Origin: Peptoniphilus genitalis
Lineage (GTDB): Bacteria; Bacillota; Clostridia; Tissierellales; Peptoniphilaceae
Assembly (NCBI RefSeq): GCF_023614525.1
Contig: NZ_CP097885.1
Coordinates: forward strand, 742,501-806,500
Length of the DNA: 64,000 bases
Direction of reading: 5' to 3'
In this document: positions 9,167-17,963 of the stretch, piece by piece
Numbering within the stretch: position 1 is the first letter of the stretch
How the letters are laid out: the number at the start of each line of letters is the position of its first letter
Position numbers and translations under genes: made by a program
The notes under the pieces: generated by a model
What the model was told of the DNA's origin: nothing
What the model saw: only the letters and a program-made list of their open reading frames with translations
Database searches by the model: none

Positions 9167-9862
9167 TTGAAAAAATTTATTAGACATTTAAACAATTATT
9201 TTACTAGATTCGAAAAAATATTATGGTTTTTTTCATGCTCCGTAATTTTTATCACATCTTTATTTTTCGGTGATGATCTTCTATCACTGATAGCATCTTT
9301 AATAGGTGTTACATCACTTATTTTTTGTGCCAAGGGTAATCCTATAGGACAATTTCTTATGATTTTATTCAGTTTATTGTATGGATATATTTCCTATACT
9401 TTTTCTTATTATGGTGAAATGTTTACTTACTTGGGCATGACTATGCCAATGGCTACTTTTTCCTTAATAGCTTGGCTTAAAAACCCCTATAAAGGTAATA
9501 AAAATGAAGTAACCATATCTTTGTTAAAGGCAAAAGATTATATTATTTTAATTTTTTTGACTATGTTAGTTACATTTGTTTTCTATTACATTTTAAGTTA
9601 CTTTAATACATCTTATTTAGCTTTAAGCACAGTGTCTATAGCAACTAGTTTTTTTGCCGTTTATTTAACTTTAAAAAGAAGTCATTTTTATGCAATGGCA
9701 TATGCTTGTAATGATATAATTTTAATATTTTTATGGATTTTTGCCTCAATAGAAAACTCAAGCTATATACCTGTAATAATTTGCTTTATTATTTTCTTAA
9801 TTAATGATTTATATGGATTTATAAATTGGAAAAGAATAATGAAAAGACAGATGGCTATGTGA
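9167..9862 (+). CDS. pnuC: PnuC-family nicotinamide riboside/vitamin transporter
   Basis: 231 residues, with about seven hydrophobic segments, as in the PnuC fold. Conserved-looking parts are IGVTSLIFCAKGNPIGQ after the first helix pair and NDLYGFINWKRM at the end, where PnuC proteins carry the substrate-gating W/N residues. PnuC takes up nicotinamide riboside by facilitated diffusion coupled to intracellular phosphorylation. The start is TTG at 9167; no ATG is available, and AGGGAGG lies about 14 nt upstream, a long but possible spacing. Base composition is AT-richer than its neighbours. No NAD riboswitch fold is seen in the roughly 33-nt leader. Confidence 0.85.
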   Translation: MKKFIRHLNNYFTRFEKILWFFSCSVIFITSLFFGDDLLSLIASLIGVTSLIFCAKGNPIGQFLMILFSLLYGYISYTFSYYGEMFTYLGMTMPMATFSLIAWLKNPYKGNKNEVTISLLKAKDYIILIFLTMLVTFVFYYILSYFNTSYLALSTVSIATSFFAVYLTLKRSHFYAMAYACNDIILIFLWIFASIENSSYIPVIICFIIFLINDLYGFINWKRIMKRQMAM

Positions 9863-10010
9863 TTTATATTAGAAAAATTGAATATTTAATGATATGTTTA
9901 TTGATATAACATTTTTTCTAAACTAAATGCTTCATAATTTGTTTTGTAAAGTTTATTCCTTTATTTTCATTTATCTTAATAAACGGAATATTGTTTTTGC
10001 TGACAATACA

Positions 10011-10062
10011 AAAAACCAATGGTATTGAGTCAAGGAGTTCATCCAATCCCATTGGTTTTTTT
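10011..10062. terminator. Bidirectional terminator between pnuC and the acnX operon
   Basis: 12-bp stem AAAAACCAATGG/CCATTGGTTTTT with a 26-nt loop. It has T tracts on both strands, so it can end both converging transcripts. Confidence 0.75.
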
Positions 10063-10081
10063 AATATACACTTTTTTAATT

Positions 10082-10768
10082 TTATAATTTTATAAACTCT
10101 TTAACTAGAACCTCATATGACCATTTCAAATGCTCTTCTAGAATTTTAGTCGTTTCTTCTAAGTTTCTTCTTTTGATCGCATCAAGTATCTCTAAGTGAA
10201 ACTCCGTACTCTCAACTGTAGTATCAGTTAATGTGTAAGCTTCTTGCTGATATCTATCAATTTGACTTTTAATATTTGAATAAATCCCTTTTATATAATC
10301 ATTAGTTGAATTTTCTAAAATTAACATATGGATTTCTTCATCTTTTCTTATTAAATACTCACTAGAAATACTTTCAAGGTTTTGTTTTTTTTCCAAGATA
10401 TCTTTTAAATCATTTTCAAGTTTACTTATTTCCATGTCAGAAATATTGTTTATGGATGATTTTATTGCAATTTTTTCTAAAGCAATTCTAAGTTCATATA
10501 TGTCAGCTAAATCTTTAACCGATAATTCTCTAACTATATTCCCAACCCCATCAACACTTTTTAAATATCCTTCTTGTTCTAGTCTAGTGAGTGCTCTCTT
10601 AACAGGGGTTCTGCTCATATTAAGTTTTTCCCCTATTTTTTTTTCAGTTAAAAGTTCCCCACCTTTTACATCGCCAGAAACAATTAAATCTCTTAAATAA
10701 AAATAAGCTTTATCAGATAGTGTTTGTTTTTTTACATAATTTCCTTTTTCCATTGATGTCATCTTCAA
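10082..10768 (-). CDS. GntR-family regulator, FadR/FCD subfamily
   Basis: 228 residues. The N-terminal winged helix (about 15-85) contains LTEKKIGEKLNMSRTPVKRA. The C-terminal FCD ligand domain shows the usual metal/ligand residues: D and H in DEEIHMLIL, H in STEFHLEIL and H in LEEHLKWS. FCD regulators bind carboxylates, sometimes through a metal, and often repress an adjacent catabolic operon. It is the last gene of the acnX-TRAP operon, 7 nt after the dehydrogenase. The best operator candidate is the palindrome at 16301-16319 over the operon promoter, implying autoregulation. The start is uncertain: TTG at 10768, ATG at 10762 or ATG at 10753; none has a strong ribosome site. Confidence 0.9.
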   Translation of the reverse strand: MKMTSMEKGNYVKKQTLSDKAYFYLRDLIVSGDVKGGELLTEKKIGEKLNMSRTPVKRALTRLEQEGYLKSVDGVGNIVRELSVKDLADIYELRIALEKIAIKSSINNISDMEISKLENDLKDILEKKQNLESISSEYLIRKDEEIHMLILENSTNDYIKGIYSNIKSQIDRYQQEAYTLTDTTVESTEFHLEILDAIKRRNLEETTKILEEHLKWSYEVLVKEFIKL

Positions 10769-10775
10769 TCTTAAT

Positions 10776-11747
10776 TTAAATTACTGGATCCCTTGGTTCT
10801 TCTCCTTTTAAAACTGCTTCTAAATTTCCCAATGCAAACTCTTTCAATGCTTTCATTGATTCAATAGAGATGTAGGATATATGAGGAGTTACCAAAATAT
10901 TTTTTTCTAAAAATATTTCTTCATCTCCATTAGGTGGCTCATTAGTAATAACATCTACTATTGCCCCAGCTATTTCTTTACTTCTAACAGCTTCTATTAA
11001 ATCAGATTCATTAATAACTTTTCCTCTAGATGTATTTATAATGCTGGCTGTATTTTTCATTAGTTTAAACTCATTCATAGATATTTTATTTTTGTTAGCA
11101 TCAATACCCTTAAGGTTTACGCTAATATAATCAGCCATTTTAAAGCCTTCTTCCCAGTCAAGCTTCTTTACTCCATATTTTTCTATTTCGGTTTCGCTCA
11201 AGAACTCATCAACTGCATAAATATTTATTCCAGTTCCTTTAACTTTATCAGCTATAGCCTTTCCTATTGCACCAAATCCTACAATAACTAAGTTCTCTTC
11301 TGATAATCTATGAGTTGGTTTCTCTATAACAAGAGATCCCCACTTCCCAGCTTTTACATTTTCTAAGCATGTGTTTGCGTAATATTGAATTTTTTTATTA
11401 AAATGATATATTGCAGCTAATGTGTAATCCGCTAAATCTTCAGCACAATAACCTTGTATATTGGTTACTCTTATGCCTTTTTCTTTACACGCATCTAAAT
11501 CAATTCTGTCGTATCCACCACCATAAGTTGAAATAACTTTACAGTTTTCAAGGTTTTCTATGGTACTTCTTGGTATTTCAGCATACACTTGCGCTAAAAT
11601 TGCATCTGCTTTATATCCAAATTCTTTAAGATCTTCTTCATAATTGTAATTAGAGATTCTGATATCAACATTTTCAAATACTTTTGGTAAATACTCATTT
11701 TCTAAATCATAATCTGTCCATTCTTCGTCTATAATCCAAACTAACAT
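10776..11747 (-). CDS. NAD-dependent D-2-hydroxyacid dehydrogenase family protein
   Basis: 323 residues. The substrate domain and Rossmann domain are arranged as in SerA/D-lactate dehydrogenase relatives. The nucleotide motif GFGAIGK is followed by an acidic residue (AVDEF), which indicates NAD rather than NADP. The catalytic Arg-Glu-His triad is visible in NTSRGKV, ITNEPP and TPHISY. It probably oxidises or reduces a 2-hydroxy/2-oxo acid in the pathway of this operon. It sits 11 nt after dctM and 7 nt before the GntR gene. The substrate is unknown; assignment as phosphoglycerate dehydrogenase is not supported by context. RBS AGGAG stands before the ATG. Confidence 0.88.
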   Translation of the reverse strand: MLVWIIDEEWTDYDLENEYLPKVFENVDIRISNYNYEEDLKEFGYKADAILAQVYAEIPRSTIENLENCKVISTYGGGYDRIDLDACKEKGIRVTNIQGYCAEDLADYTLAAIYHFNKKIQYYANTCLENVKAGKWGSLVIEKPTHRLSEENLVIVGFGAIGKAIADKVKGTGINIYAVDEFLSETEIEKYGVKKLDWEEGFKMADYISVNLKGIDANKNKISMNEFKLMKNTASIINTSRGKVINESDLIEAVRSKEIAGAIVDVITNEPPNGDEEIFLEKNILVTPHISYISIESMKALKEFALGNLEAVLKGEEPRDPVI

Positions 11748-11758
11748 TTTTTACTCCT

Positions 11759-13027
11759 TTATAAAAATACAGTTGTTACAACTGGAACAAAAGTTACAAG
11801 CATTAACACAACTAACAGCGCTATAATAAACTTAATAATTTCTTTAGAAATAACGCTCATTCCTACTTTCGAGATAGCTGTGGCTACAAATAAATTAATT
11901 CCATATGGTGGTGTACAAAATCCTATCGCTAAGTTCATTGTTAACATTATACCAAATGTTATTGGGCTCATTCCCAATTTTAAAACTATAGGCAACAAGA
12001 TTGGTGTCAATATAATTGTACCTGGTATATTATCAATAAACATTCCAACAATTATTAAGAAGATATTTATTAAAATTAAAATTACAATACCATTATCACT
12101 CAGTGATGTAATAAATGTTGCTATCTTTAGAGGTATTTGTTCCATAGTCAGCAACGCTGCAAAAGCTGTAGACAAACCAACCATGAATGTTGTTGCTCCA
12201 TTAACTACGATAGCATCTCTAAAAGATTTATAAGCATCCTTTAGATTTAACTCTTTATACACAAATACGCCTACTATAAATGAATATACAACTGAAACTA
12301 CTGCAGCTTCTGTTGGTGTAAATATACCAGCATAAATACCACCTAGAATTATAACTGGCGACATTATTGCCCAAAAAGCTTCTTTAAAAGTGGTAAATAT
12401 TTCTTTAATACTTTTCTTTTCCTCATTACCTTTATATCCATTTTTTTTCGAAACAATATAGCAAACAATCATGAGTGCTACGCCCATTAATATTCCTGGT
12501 AAAAATCCTGCTGTAAACATTTGAGTAATAGAGGCTCCTGATACAACCCCATAGATAACAAAAGGAACACTCGGTGGAATAATTACTCCAATAGTTCCTG
12601 CTGCAGCTGTTAATGCTGTAGAGAACCCTTTGCTATATCCATGCTCTACCATCTGAGGTATCATGAACGCACCTACAGCTGAAACAGTTGCTACAGCTGA
12701 GCCTGATATAGCTGCAAAAAACATACAAACTACTATCGTTACCATTCCAAGTCCACCTGTAATATGGCCAATAAATGATTGAAAGAAATCTACAAGTCTC
12801 TTAGCAATTCCACCACTACTCATCAAGTTTCCAGCTAGCATAAAAAACGGTATCGCTAAAAGGGGAAATGAATCTACACCAGCAACTGAATTTTGAGCAA
12901 TCATCATAGTCGGCATATTTGTAAAGCCTACTATATTTATTAAAGTTGATATCCCTATTGCATAACCTATAGGTACACCAAGAATTAATAGTATAAAAAA
13001 TACTCCAAATAAAACTAGAGACTCCAT
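11759..13027 (-). CDS. dctM: TRAP transporter large membrane subunit DctM
   Basis: 422 residues, the usual DctM length. It is almost wholly hydrophobic, with about 12 membrane segments and the DctM loops AIPFFMLAGNLMSSGGIAKR and AAAGTIGVIIPPSVPFVIYG, and FIDNIPGTIILTPILLP in the second half. DctM forms the Na+-driven transport path for carboxylates delivered by DctP. It starts 1 nt from the end of dctQ, so the two are coupled. The partners in this operon suggest import of a hydroxy- or other carboxylic acid that aconitase X then dehydrates. Confidence 0.95.
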   Translation of the reverse strand: MESLVLFGVFFILLILGVPIGYAIGISTLINIVGFTNMPTMMIAQNSVAGVDSFPLLAIPFFMLAGNLMSSGGIAKRLVDFFQSFIGHITGGLGMVTIVVCMFFAAISGSAVATVSAVGAFMIPQMVEHGYSKGFSTALTAAAGTIGVIIPPSVPFVIYGVVSGASITQMFTAGFLPGILMGVALMIVCYIVSKKNGYKGNEEKKSIKEIFTTFKEAFWAIMSPVIILGGIYAGIFTPTEAAVVSVVYSFIVGVFVYKELNLKDAYKSFRDAIVVNGATTFMVGLSTAFAALLTMEQIPLKIATFITSLSDNGIVILILINIFLIIVGMFIDNIPGTIILTPILLPIVLKLGMSPITFGIMLTMNLAIGFCTPPYGINLFVATAISKVGMSVISKEIIKFIIALLVVLMLVTFVPVVTTVFL

Positions 13028-13028
13028 A

Positions 13029-13541
13029 TTAAACCTCCCTTATGTCCGAATTATCTGTAACTAAAACTTTTTTACCAGAAATTAAGTCTATAGAATCAAA
13101 CAGTATTCTTATTGCTAATATAAATGATGAAACAGGGAGTGCAGCATAAACATAAACTAAAGGTAGTCTCATACCAGAAGATAAAGCATTCCTAGCATTC
13201 ATTGATCCCAATAACTTCACTCCAACATAAACTAAAAACACATTGAACGAAAACCATATTATATTATTAATCAAATGTAATACTTTTTGTGAGTTTTCTG
13301 ATTTAAAGATACTAAATATTAAATCAACCCTTATATGTTGATTATCTACAAACGCTATACTACTTCCTAGCCACACTTGCCATATAAATATGTATCTGGA
13401 TAACTCTTCAGACCAAGTTAGAGAAGTATTGAAAAAATATCTCATAATAACTTGCATAAAAATTATAATTACATTTAACACCAAGCTAGAAACCAAAACT
13501 ATTTCTTCAAATTTATTAAATTTTTTAAGTAAATTTCTCAT
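13029..13541 (-). CDS. dctQ: TRAP transporter small membrane subunit DctQ
   Basis: 170 residues with four predicted membrane helices, as in DctQ. The segment MQVIMRYFFNTSLTWSEELS followed by RYIFIWQVWLGSSIA is the typical DctQ core, with the NTSLTWSEEL motif. It stabilises DctM and docks the binding protein. It has its own ribosome site (AAAGGAG) directly after the intercistronic hairpin, so it may be translated at a different level from dctP. Confidence 0.93.
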   Translation of the reverse strand: MRNLLKKFNKFEEIVLVSSLVLNVIIIFMQVIMRYFFNTSLTWSEELSRYIFIWQVWLGSSIAFVDNQHIRVDLIFSIFKSENSQKVLHLINNIIWFSFNVFLVYVGVKLLGSMNARNALSSGMRLPLVYVYAALPVSSFILAIRILFDSIDLISGKKVLVTDNSDIREV

Positions 13542-13556
13542 AATATATACTCCTTT

Positions 13557-13588
13557 TTAGAAGAATTGGAAAATTCCAATTCTTCTAA
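13557..13588 (-). other. Intercistronic hairpin between dctP and dctQ
   Basis: A perfect 15-bp stem (arms 13557-13571 and 13574-13588, core AGAAGAATTGGAA) with a 2-nt loop. On the transcribed minus strand it is followed by AAAAAGGAG, not by T, so it is not a usual terminator. Such hairpins often protect the 3' end of binding-protein mRNA and raise its level over the membrane subunits. Confidence 0.8.
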
Positions 13589-13596
13589 GTATAATT

Positions 13597-14637
13597 TTAT
13601 TTATTATATTTTTCACATAAATCAAATAGTTCTTGTCCAAATTGCTTTTGATATTTATCGTACATTGGTTGTACTGCTTTTCTAAATTCTAGTTTTTGAT
13701 TATTATCTAGTACATTAGTAATAAGTTTTCCTTCTGTTTCAAGGTCTTTTATAGCTTTTTCATTATCTACTAATTCCATTTCTCTTTGTTCTTCTACAAA
13801 AACTTTTGCTTCACTTTCTAGCAATTCTTGCATTTCACTGTCTAAAGAATCAAAAACATTTTTATTAATTAAAAATGGCAAGAAGTTATGAACATGTTCA
13901 TCTATTGTTTGATATTTTTGAACTTCATAGAACTTGTTTGCAAAAGTTAAAGAAGGAGGATTTTCTTGTGCATCAACAGTTCCTTGTTGTAAACCTGTGT
14001 ATAACTCAGTAAAACTCATAGGTGTAGGATTTGCTCCAATTGTTTTGTAAAAGTCAATAAAAATTGGACTTTCCATAACTCTCATTTTTACTCCCTTTAA
14101 ATCTTCAGGTTTTTCTATAGGGCCAGAGTTTGTAGTTGTAGATCTAGGTCCGTTATATACATATCCTAGACATTTAATTCCTTGTTCTTCTAGCTTTTTG
14201 TTGAAGTATTCTCCAACTTCTCCATCTAATGCATTAAAAGCTGATTCACTATTTAAAAATAGATATGGCATATCCAAAATTCCAAATTCTTCAGAATAAG
14301 TAGTTAATACAGAAGTAGAAGGTAGTGTAGATTGTAAAGTACCCATAGCTACGGATTCTGTCATTTGAACGTCTCCACCTAATGATCCATTAGGGTAGAT
14401 CTCAATTCCTATTTTTCCGTTACTTTTTTCTTCTACATTCTTTTTAAAGTTAACTAAAGCTTTGTGCGTAGATCTACTTTCAGGTTCTACGTGACCTATT
14501 TTTATTATTACATCTCCAGATGCTGGCTTAACTGCATCTCCAGCAGTAGCAGTGTTTTCTGACTTCTCTTTTTTCCCGCAAGCAACTAAAGTTAAAGCGA
14601 TGAATAGAAAAGCAAGCACTTTATATAATTTTTTCAT
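13597..14637 (-). CDS. dctP: TRAP transporter substrate-binding lipoprotein DctP
   Basis: 346 residues. The signal peptide ends in lipobox LVAC with Cys20, so it is a membrane-anchored lipoprotein outside the cell. The DctP core is clear: KIGHVEPESRSTHKAL near the start of the mature protein, the helix with GVKMRVMESPIFIDFY (its Arg normally binds the substrate carboxylate), and GLQQGTVDAQENP. Close DctP relatives bind C4-dicarboxylates, sugar acids or other acids; the ligand here cannot be read from sequence. It lies 16 nt downstream of the small aconitase X gene. Confidence 0.95.
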   Translation of the reverse strand: MKKLYKVLAFLFIALTLVACGKKEKSENTATAGDAVKPASGDVIIKIGHVEPESRSTHKALVNFKKNVEEKSNGKIGIEIYPNGSLGGDVQMTESVAMGTLQSTLPSTSVLTTYSEEFGILDMPYLFLNSESAFNALDGEVGEYFNKKLEEQGIKCLGYVYNGPRSTTTNSGPIEKPEDLKGVKMRVMESPIFIDFYKTIGANPTPMSFTELYTGLQQGTVDAQENPPSLTFANKFYEVQKYQTIDEHVHNFLPFLINKNVFDSLDSEMQELLESEAKVFVEEQREMELVDNEKAIKDLETEGKLITNVLDNNQKLEFRKAVQPMYDKYQKQFGQELFDLCEKYNK

Positions 14638-14653
14638 AGTTTACTCCTTATTT

Positions 14654-15058
14654 TTACAAAATTGTAATCTCTTCATTTGTAGCGTCAATAATTATTTTGT
14701 CTCCCTCTTTAATATCCTTATAAAATTGAGGATCAACTTTATCAACTAATGGAATCTCGAAAACTATCGCACTCGTTACTAGAACGGTTTCTGGATATTC
14801 AACAATCATACCAGCAGGTTGATTTTTATACTTCATTAATTGAAATAATCCATCCGCTTGAACAACAGAACTTCCTTTTCCAGAAGGGAAAACTAGTATT
14901 TTCCCTGACATACTCCTACCTGTGAAATCATGATTTGGTTCAATCATCTTTCCTGTTTCAGGTTCTAGCAAATAAAACATTATCGGATCTTTCGAAATAG
15001 TTACCTCTGCTTCTACTTTTCCGTCAGAAATTTTATGGCATTTATAAACTTTACTCAT
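14654..15058 (-). CDS. Aconitase X swivel domain (small subunit, DUF126)
   Basis: 134 residues. The mobile 'swivel' domain of aconitase X is recognised from FTGRSMSGKILVFPSGKGSS, whose SGKGSS loop closes over the active site, and from the following AIVFEIPLVDKVD strand. It is encoded apart from the catalytic subunit, as in many bacterial AcnX, whereas in some species the two are fused. Its ATG overlaps the TAA of the large subunit by one base (TAATG), so the pair is translationally coupled and should assemble as one Fe-S hydro-lyase. Confidence 0.93.
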   Translation of the reverse strand: MSKVYKCHKISDGKVEAEVTISKDPIMFYLLEPETGKMIEPNHDFTGRSMSGKILVFPSGKGSSVVQADGLFQLMKYKNQPAGMIVEYPETVLVTSAIVFEIPLVDKVDPQFYKDIKEGDKIIIDATNEEITIL

Positions 15059-16263
15059 TATTTAACCCTCCCTGTTAAAGCTGCATCAACACAAGTATCT
15101 AAGTCTCTTATTACGAAATCAATCCCTCTTCTCTTAGGATAATATGCACATTTTGGAGATTCTGTCACACCTACTTTTCCTTTAAGGAACTTCCAAATAG
15201 GTTGATCTGGACATGTACTTGGAACTATATGTGCTCCGAGCTTTTCCATATCTTCAGAATAACCCATTATATCACAAAGGTGTTTTACATGAGATGATAC
15301 TAATATCCACATATCTTTTTCTAGCTTTCTCCCATCAATTCTTTCTGAGATATGTCTAACTTCATCTAGAGTAAAGTGTGGACATCCAAACATTGCAAAA
15401 TCTATTTCTCTTTCTCCTTCTAGAGAAATATTTTCTAATACTTCTTCAAAGTCCTCATTTGTTATTGTAACTTTTCTCTCAGGTTCTTTTCCACCAAATG
15501 CCATTTCCAATGTCTGAGCCTCTGGTGTAAATCCTACAATATGGTACATATCATATGCACCTGATGTATTTAGTTGAGCCCCTAGATTTCTTAAGGCTTC
15601 TTTACTAATATGTTCAGGTAGTCCAACAAATACCGGTATTCCATGTCCTATTTTTTTACCACACATTCCCAACATATGATAATCATAGTCGTTTTTCATG
15701 TCAGCCTTCACTTCAACTAGTATTGTTCCCTTTCTGTTTTCATCTAGTAATAGTCCATATTCAGGAACATATCCAGTTATTGCTGCAAATAATGCAGAGT
15801 TAGCTCCTTCCCTATTTGATCTTGCTCCCCAAACAGAGTTAACGTATGGTGTCGCGCTAGATTCTGAAAATGCAGTGATTTCACCAAAATTTGGTACGTT
15901 AGTATCTATATATGGCGTGCAATTATAAGATAATGTAGCTCCCAGTTTCTTATAAGCTTCATGAGTTCTCTGCATCATTTCATAATCTTCTTTATCACCC
16001 ATACCTCTCTCTTTAAAATATGGTATCCCCCATCCTGGATTTACAGTTGGAGAAACTCTACAACGAGCTCCTAAATTAACCATTTTTTCTGCTAACCATA
16101 AATCTGCATCTTGATTACTTAGTGCAACATGGGCCCTAGTAATTGGAACCATTCTTTTTGCTCCAAAAGATTCTCCAATTGCAACTTGTACTTTCATTGC
16201 AAGTTGAGCACCTTCGCCATATTTACCATCTAATAAATCTTGTTGATCTTTTGTTAGTTTCAA
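15058..16263 (-). CDS. Aconitase X catalytic subunit (AcnX, Fe-S hydro-lyase)
   Basis: 401 residues from a TTG at 16263, chosen because GAGAGGAGAGG lies just upstream and homologues begin at this KLTKDQQ segment. The frame extends to an ATG at 16320, but that ATG would lie inside the operator. AcnX signatures are clear: NCTPYID (Cys115), FSESSATPYVNSVWGARSNR, AAITGYVPEYG, FGCPHFTLDEV (Cys294) and PSTCPDQP (Cys351); the three Cys are the likely cluster ligands. Characterised family members are bacterial cis-3-hydroxy-L-proline dehydratase and archaeal mevalonate-5-phosphate dehydratase. Substrate here is unproven. It is the first gene of the operon with the small subunit, TRAP, dehydrogenase and GntR genes. 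Confidence 0.9.
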   Translation of the reverse strand: MKLTKDQQDLLDGKYGEGAQLAMKVQVAIGESFGAKRMVPITRAHVALSNQDADLWLAEKMVNLGARCRVSPTVNPGWGIPYFKERGMGDKEDYEMMQRTHEAYKKLGATLSYNCTPYIDTNVPNFGEITAFSESSATPYVNSVWGARSNREGANSALFAAITGYVPEYGLLLDENRKGTILVEVKADMKNDYDYHMLGMCGKKIGHGIPVFVGLPEHISKEALRNLGAQLNTSGAYDMYHIVGFTPEAQTLEMAFGGKEPERKVTITNEDFEEVLENISLEGEREIDFAMFGCPHFTLDEVRHISERIDGRKLEKDMWILVSSHVKHLCDIMGYSEDMEKLGAHIVPSTCPDQPIWKFLKGKVGVTESPKCAYYPKRRGIDFVIRDLDTCVDAALTGRVK

Positions 16264-16300
16264 GTATACCTCTCCTCTCATTGATATGAAAACAATTTCT

Positions 16301-16340
16301 TGTATACTAGAAGTATACATCTAACGCTTTACTATGTCAA
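16301..16340 (-). promoter_or_regulatory. acnX operon promoter with overlapping palindromic operator
   Basis: On the minus strand TTGACA (16335-16340) and TATACT (16312-16317) are 17 bp apart, a near-consensus promoter. The inverted repeat TGTATAC-N5-GTATACA (16301-16319) overlaps the -10 and the likely start point, an ideal place for repression. The GntR protein encoded at the end of the operon is the likely binder (inference). Confidence 0.85.
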
Positions 16341-16628
16341 TATGTTTTTTAATAAAATTATTTTTTATTTTATTTTAATCTTAATCTTCTTATGCATGAC
16401 TAAATAATTAATATAACTATAAAAACTTTTTTATTTAAATTCATTATATTATGCATTTTAGATTAATTATTTTTAACTTTTGTAAGAATTCGTTTTCAAT
16501 TAATATTAATATAAGTTTTATATTCAAGCTTTATATTAATTCATAATTATTCAAAAACTTTTCATTACTATTTTATACTTTAATACTTAATTCTAGCCAT
16601 AAGTTGTTTTATAAGTTTGCAACAAAAA
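16341..16628. other. Intergenic AT-rich region between acnX operon and tuf
   Basis: Apart from the operon promoter on its right-strand side and the tuf terminator at its end, nothing is recognised. It is very AT-rich with no open frame of note. Confidence 0.5.
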
Positions 16629-16656
16629 AGAGGGAGCATAAACTCCCTCTAATTTT
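16629..16656 (-). terminator. tuf terminator
   Basis: 8-bp GC-rich stem AGAGGGAG/CTCCCTCT (16629-16650), loop of 6, with six T after it on the minus strand. Confidence 0.9.
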
Positions 16657-16689
16657 ATTTATTAAGATTTGTCTGTTAATCCCAAAGGA

Positions 16690-17883
16690 TTAGTCAATAA
16701 TCTTTGATACTACTCCTGATGCTACAGTTCTTCCACCTTCACGAATAGCGAATCTTAGTCCTTCGTCCATTGCGATTGGTGTGATTAGTGTTACTGTAAA
16801 TGTTGAGTTATCTCCAGGCATTACCATTTCTACGCCTTCTGCTAGTTGGATATCTCCTGTTACGTCTGTTGTTCTGAAGTAGAATTGTGGTCTGTATCCG
16901 TTAAAGAATGGTGTGTGTCTTCCACCTTCTTCTTTTGTTAGTACGTACACTTCTGCTTCAAATTTTGTGTGTGGGTGAATTGTTCCTGGTGCTGCTAGTA
17001 CTTGTCCTCTTTGGATTTCTTCTCTTTGTACACCTCTTAGTAGGGCTCCAATGTTGTCTCCTGCTTCTGCTTGGTCTAGTTGTTTTCTAAACATTTCAAC
17101 ACCTGTTACTACTACTTGTCTACTTTCGTCTGTTAGTCCAACTAGTTCTACTGTGTCTCCTACTTTTACTACACCTTGTTCTACTCTTCCTGTTGCTACT
17201 GTACCTCTACCTGTGATTGAGAAGATGTCTTCGATAGGCATTAGGAATGGGTGTTCTGTATCTCTTACTGGAGTTGGGATGTATTCGTCAACTTCATCCA
17301 TAAGTTTTGCTACTTTGTCTCCCCATTCTCCGTCTGGTTCTTCGATTGCTTTAAGTGCTGATCCTACTACGATTGGAGTGTTGTCTCCGTCAAAGTCGTA
17401 TTCTGATAGTAGGTCTCTTACTTCCATTTCTACTAATTCAATTAGTTCTGGATCGTCTACTTGGTCTTCTTTGTTTAGGAATACTACAATCTTTGGTACA
17501 CCAACTTGTCTTGCAAGTAGGATGTGTTCTCTTGTTTGTGGCATTGGACCGTCTGCAGCTGATACTACTAGGATTGCTCCGTCCATTTGTGCTGCTCCTG
17601 TGATCATGTTCTTAACATAGTCAGCGTGTCCTGGGCAGTCTACGTGTGCGTAGTGTCTGTTTGCTGTTTCGTATTCTACGTGAGAAGTTGAAATTGTAAT
17701 TCCTCTTTCTCTTTCTTCTGGAGCCTTGTCAATGTGTGCGTAGTCAACGAATTCTCCGCCGCCATATCTCTTGTTCATTACAAGTGTGATTGCAGCTGTA
17801 AGTGTTGTCTTACCGTGGTCAACGTGACCAATTGTTCCAATGTTTACGTGTGGTTTATTTCTTTCAAATTTTGCTTTTCCCAT
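16690..17883 (-). CDS. tuf: Translation elongation factor Tu
   Basis: 397 residues, full length. All GTPase motifs are present: GHVDHGKT (G1), the RGITI switch I Thr, DCPGH (G3), NKED (G4) and SAL (G5), followed by the two beta-barrel domains. It brings aminoacyl-tRNA to the ribosome. AGGAGG stands 6 nt before the ATG, and codon use is strongly biased, as expected. It stands alone, away from the str operon (rpsL-rpsG-fusA), which suggests either a second copy or a rearranged str cluster. Confidence 0.99.
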   Translation of the reverse strand: MGKAKFERNKPHVNIGTIGHVDHGKTTLTAAITLVMNKRYGGGEFVDYAHIDKAPEERERGITISTSHVEYETANRHYAHVDCPGHADYVKNMITGAAQMDGAILVVSAADGPMPQTREHILLARQVGVPKIVVFLNKEDQVDDPELIELVEMEVRDLLSEYDFDGDNTPIVVGSALKAIEEPDGEWGDKVAKLMDEVDEYIPTPVRDTEHPFLMPIEDIFSITGRGTVATGRVEQGVVKVGDTVELVGLTDESRQVVVTGVEMFRKQLDQAEAGDNIGALLRGVQREEIQRGQVLAAPGTIHPHTKFEAEVYVLTKEEGGRHTPFFNGYRPQFYFRTTDVTGDIQLAEGVEMVMPGDNSTFTVTLITPIAMDEGLRFAIREGGRTVASGVVSKIID

Positions 17884-17914
17884 GCTATTCCTCCTGGATA
17901 TTTAAATTAAGTTC

Positions 17915-17943
17915 ATAATACCTCAAATTCAAATTTTTTTCAA
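17915..17943 (-). promoter_or_regulatory. tuf: tuf promoter
   Basis: TTGAAA (17938-17943), 17-bp spacer, TATTAT (17915-17920) on the minus strand, about 30 nt before the ATG. Confidence 0.7.
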
Positions 17944-17963
17944 CATTTAAGCCAATTTAAGCC

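Noticed and set aside
16908-17620. Open frames antisense to tuf, up to 189 codons
   Set aside because: They are mirror frames of a highly biased gene, with low-complexity translations and no ribosome sites.
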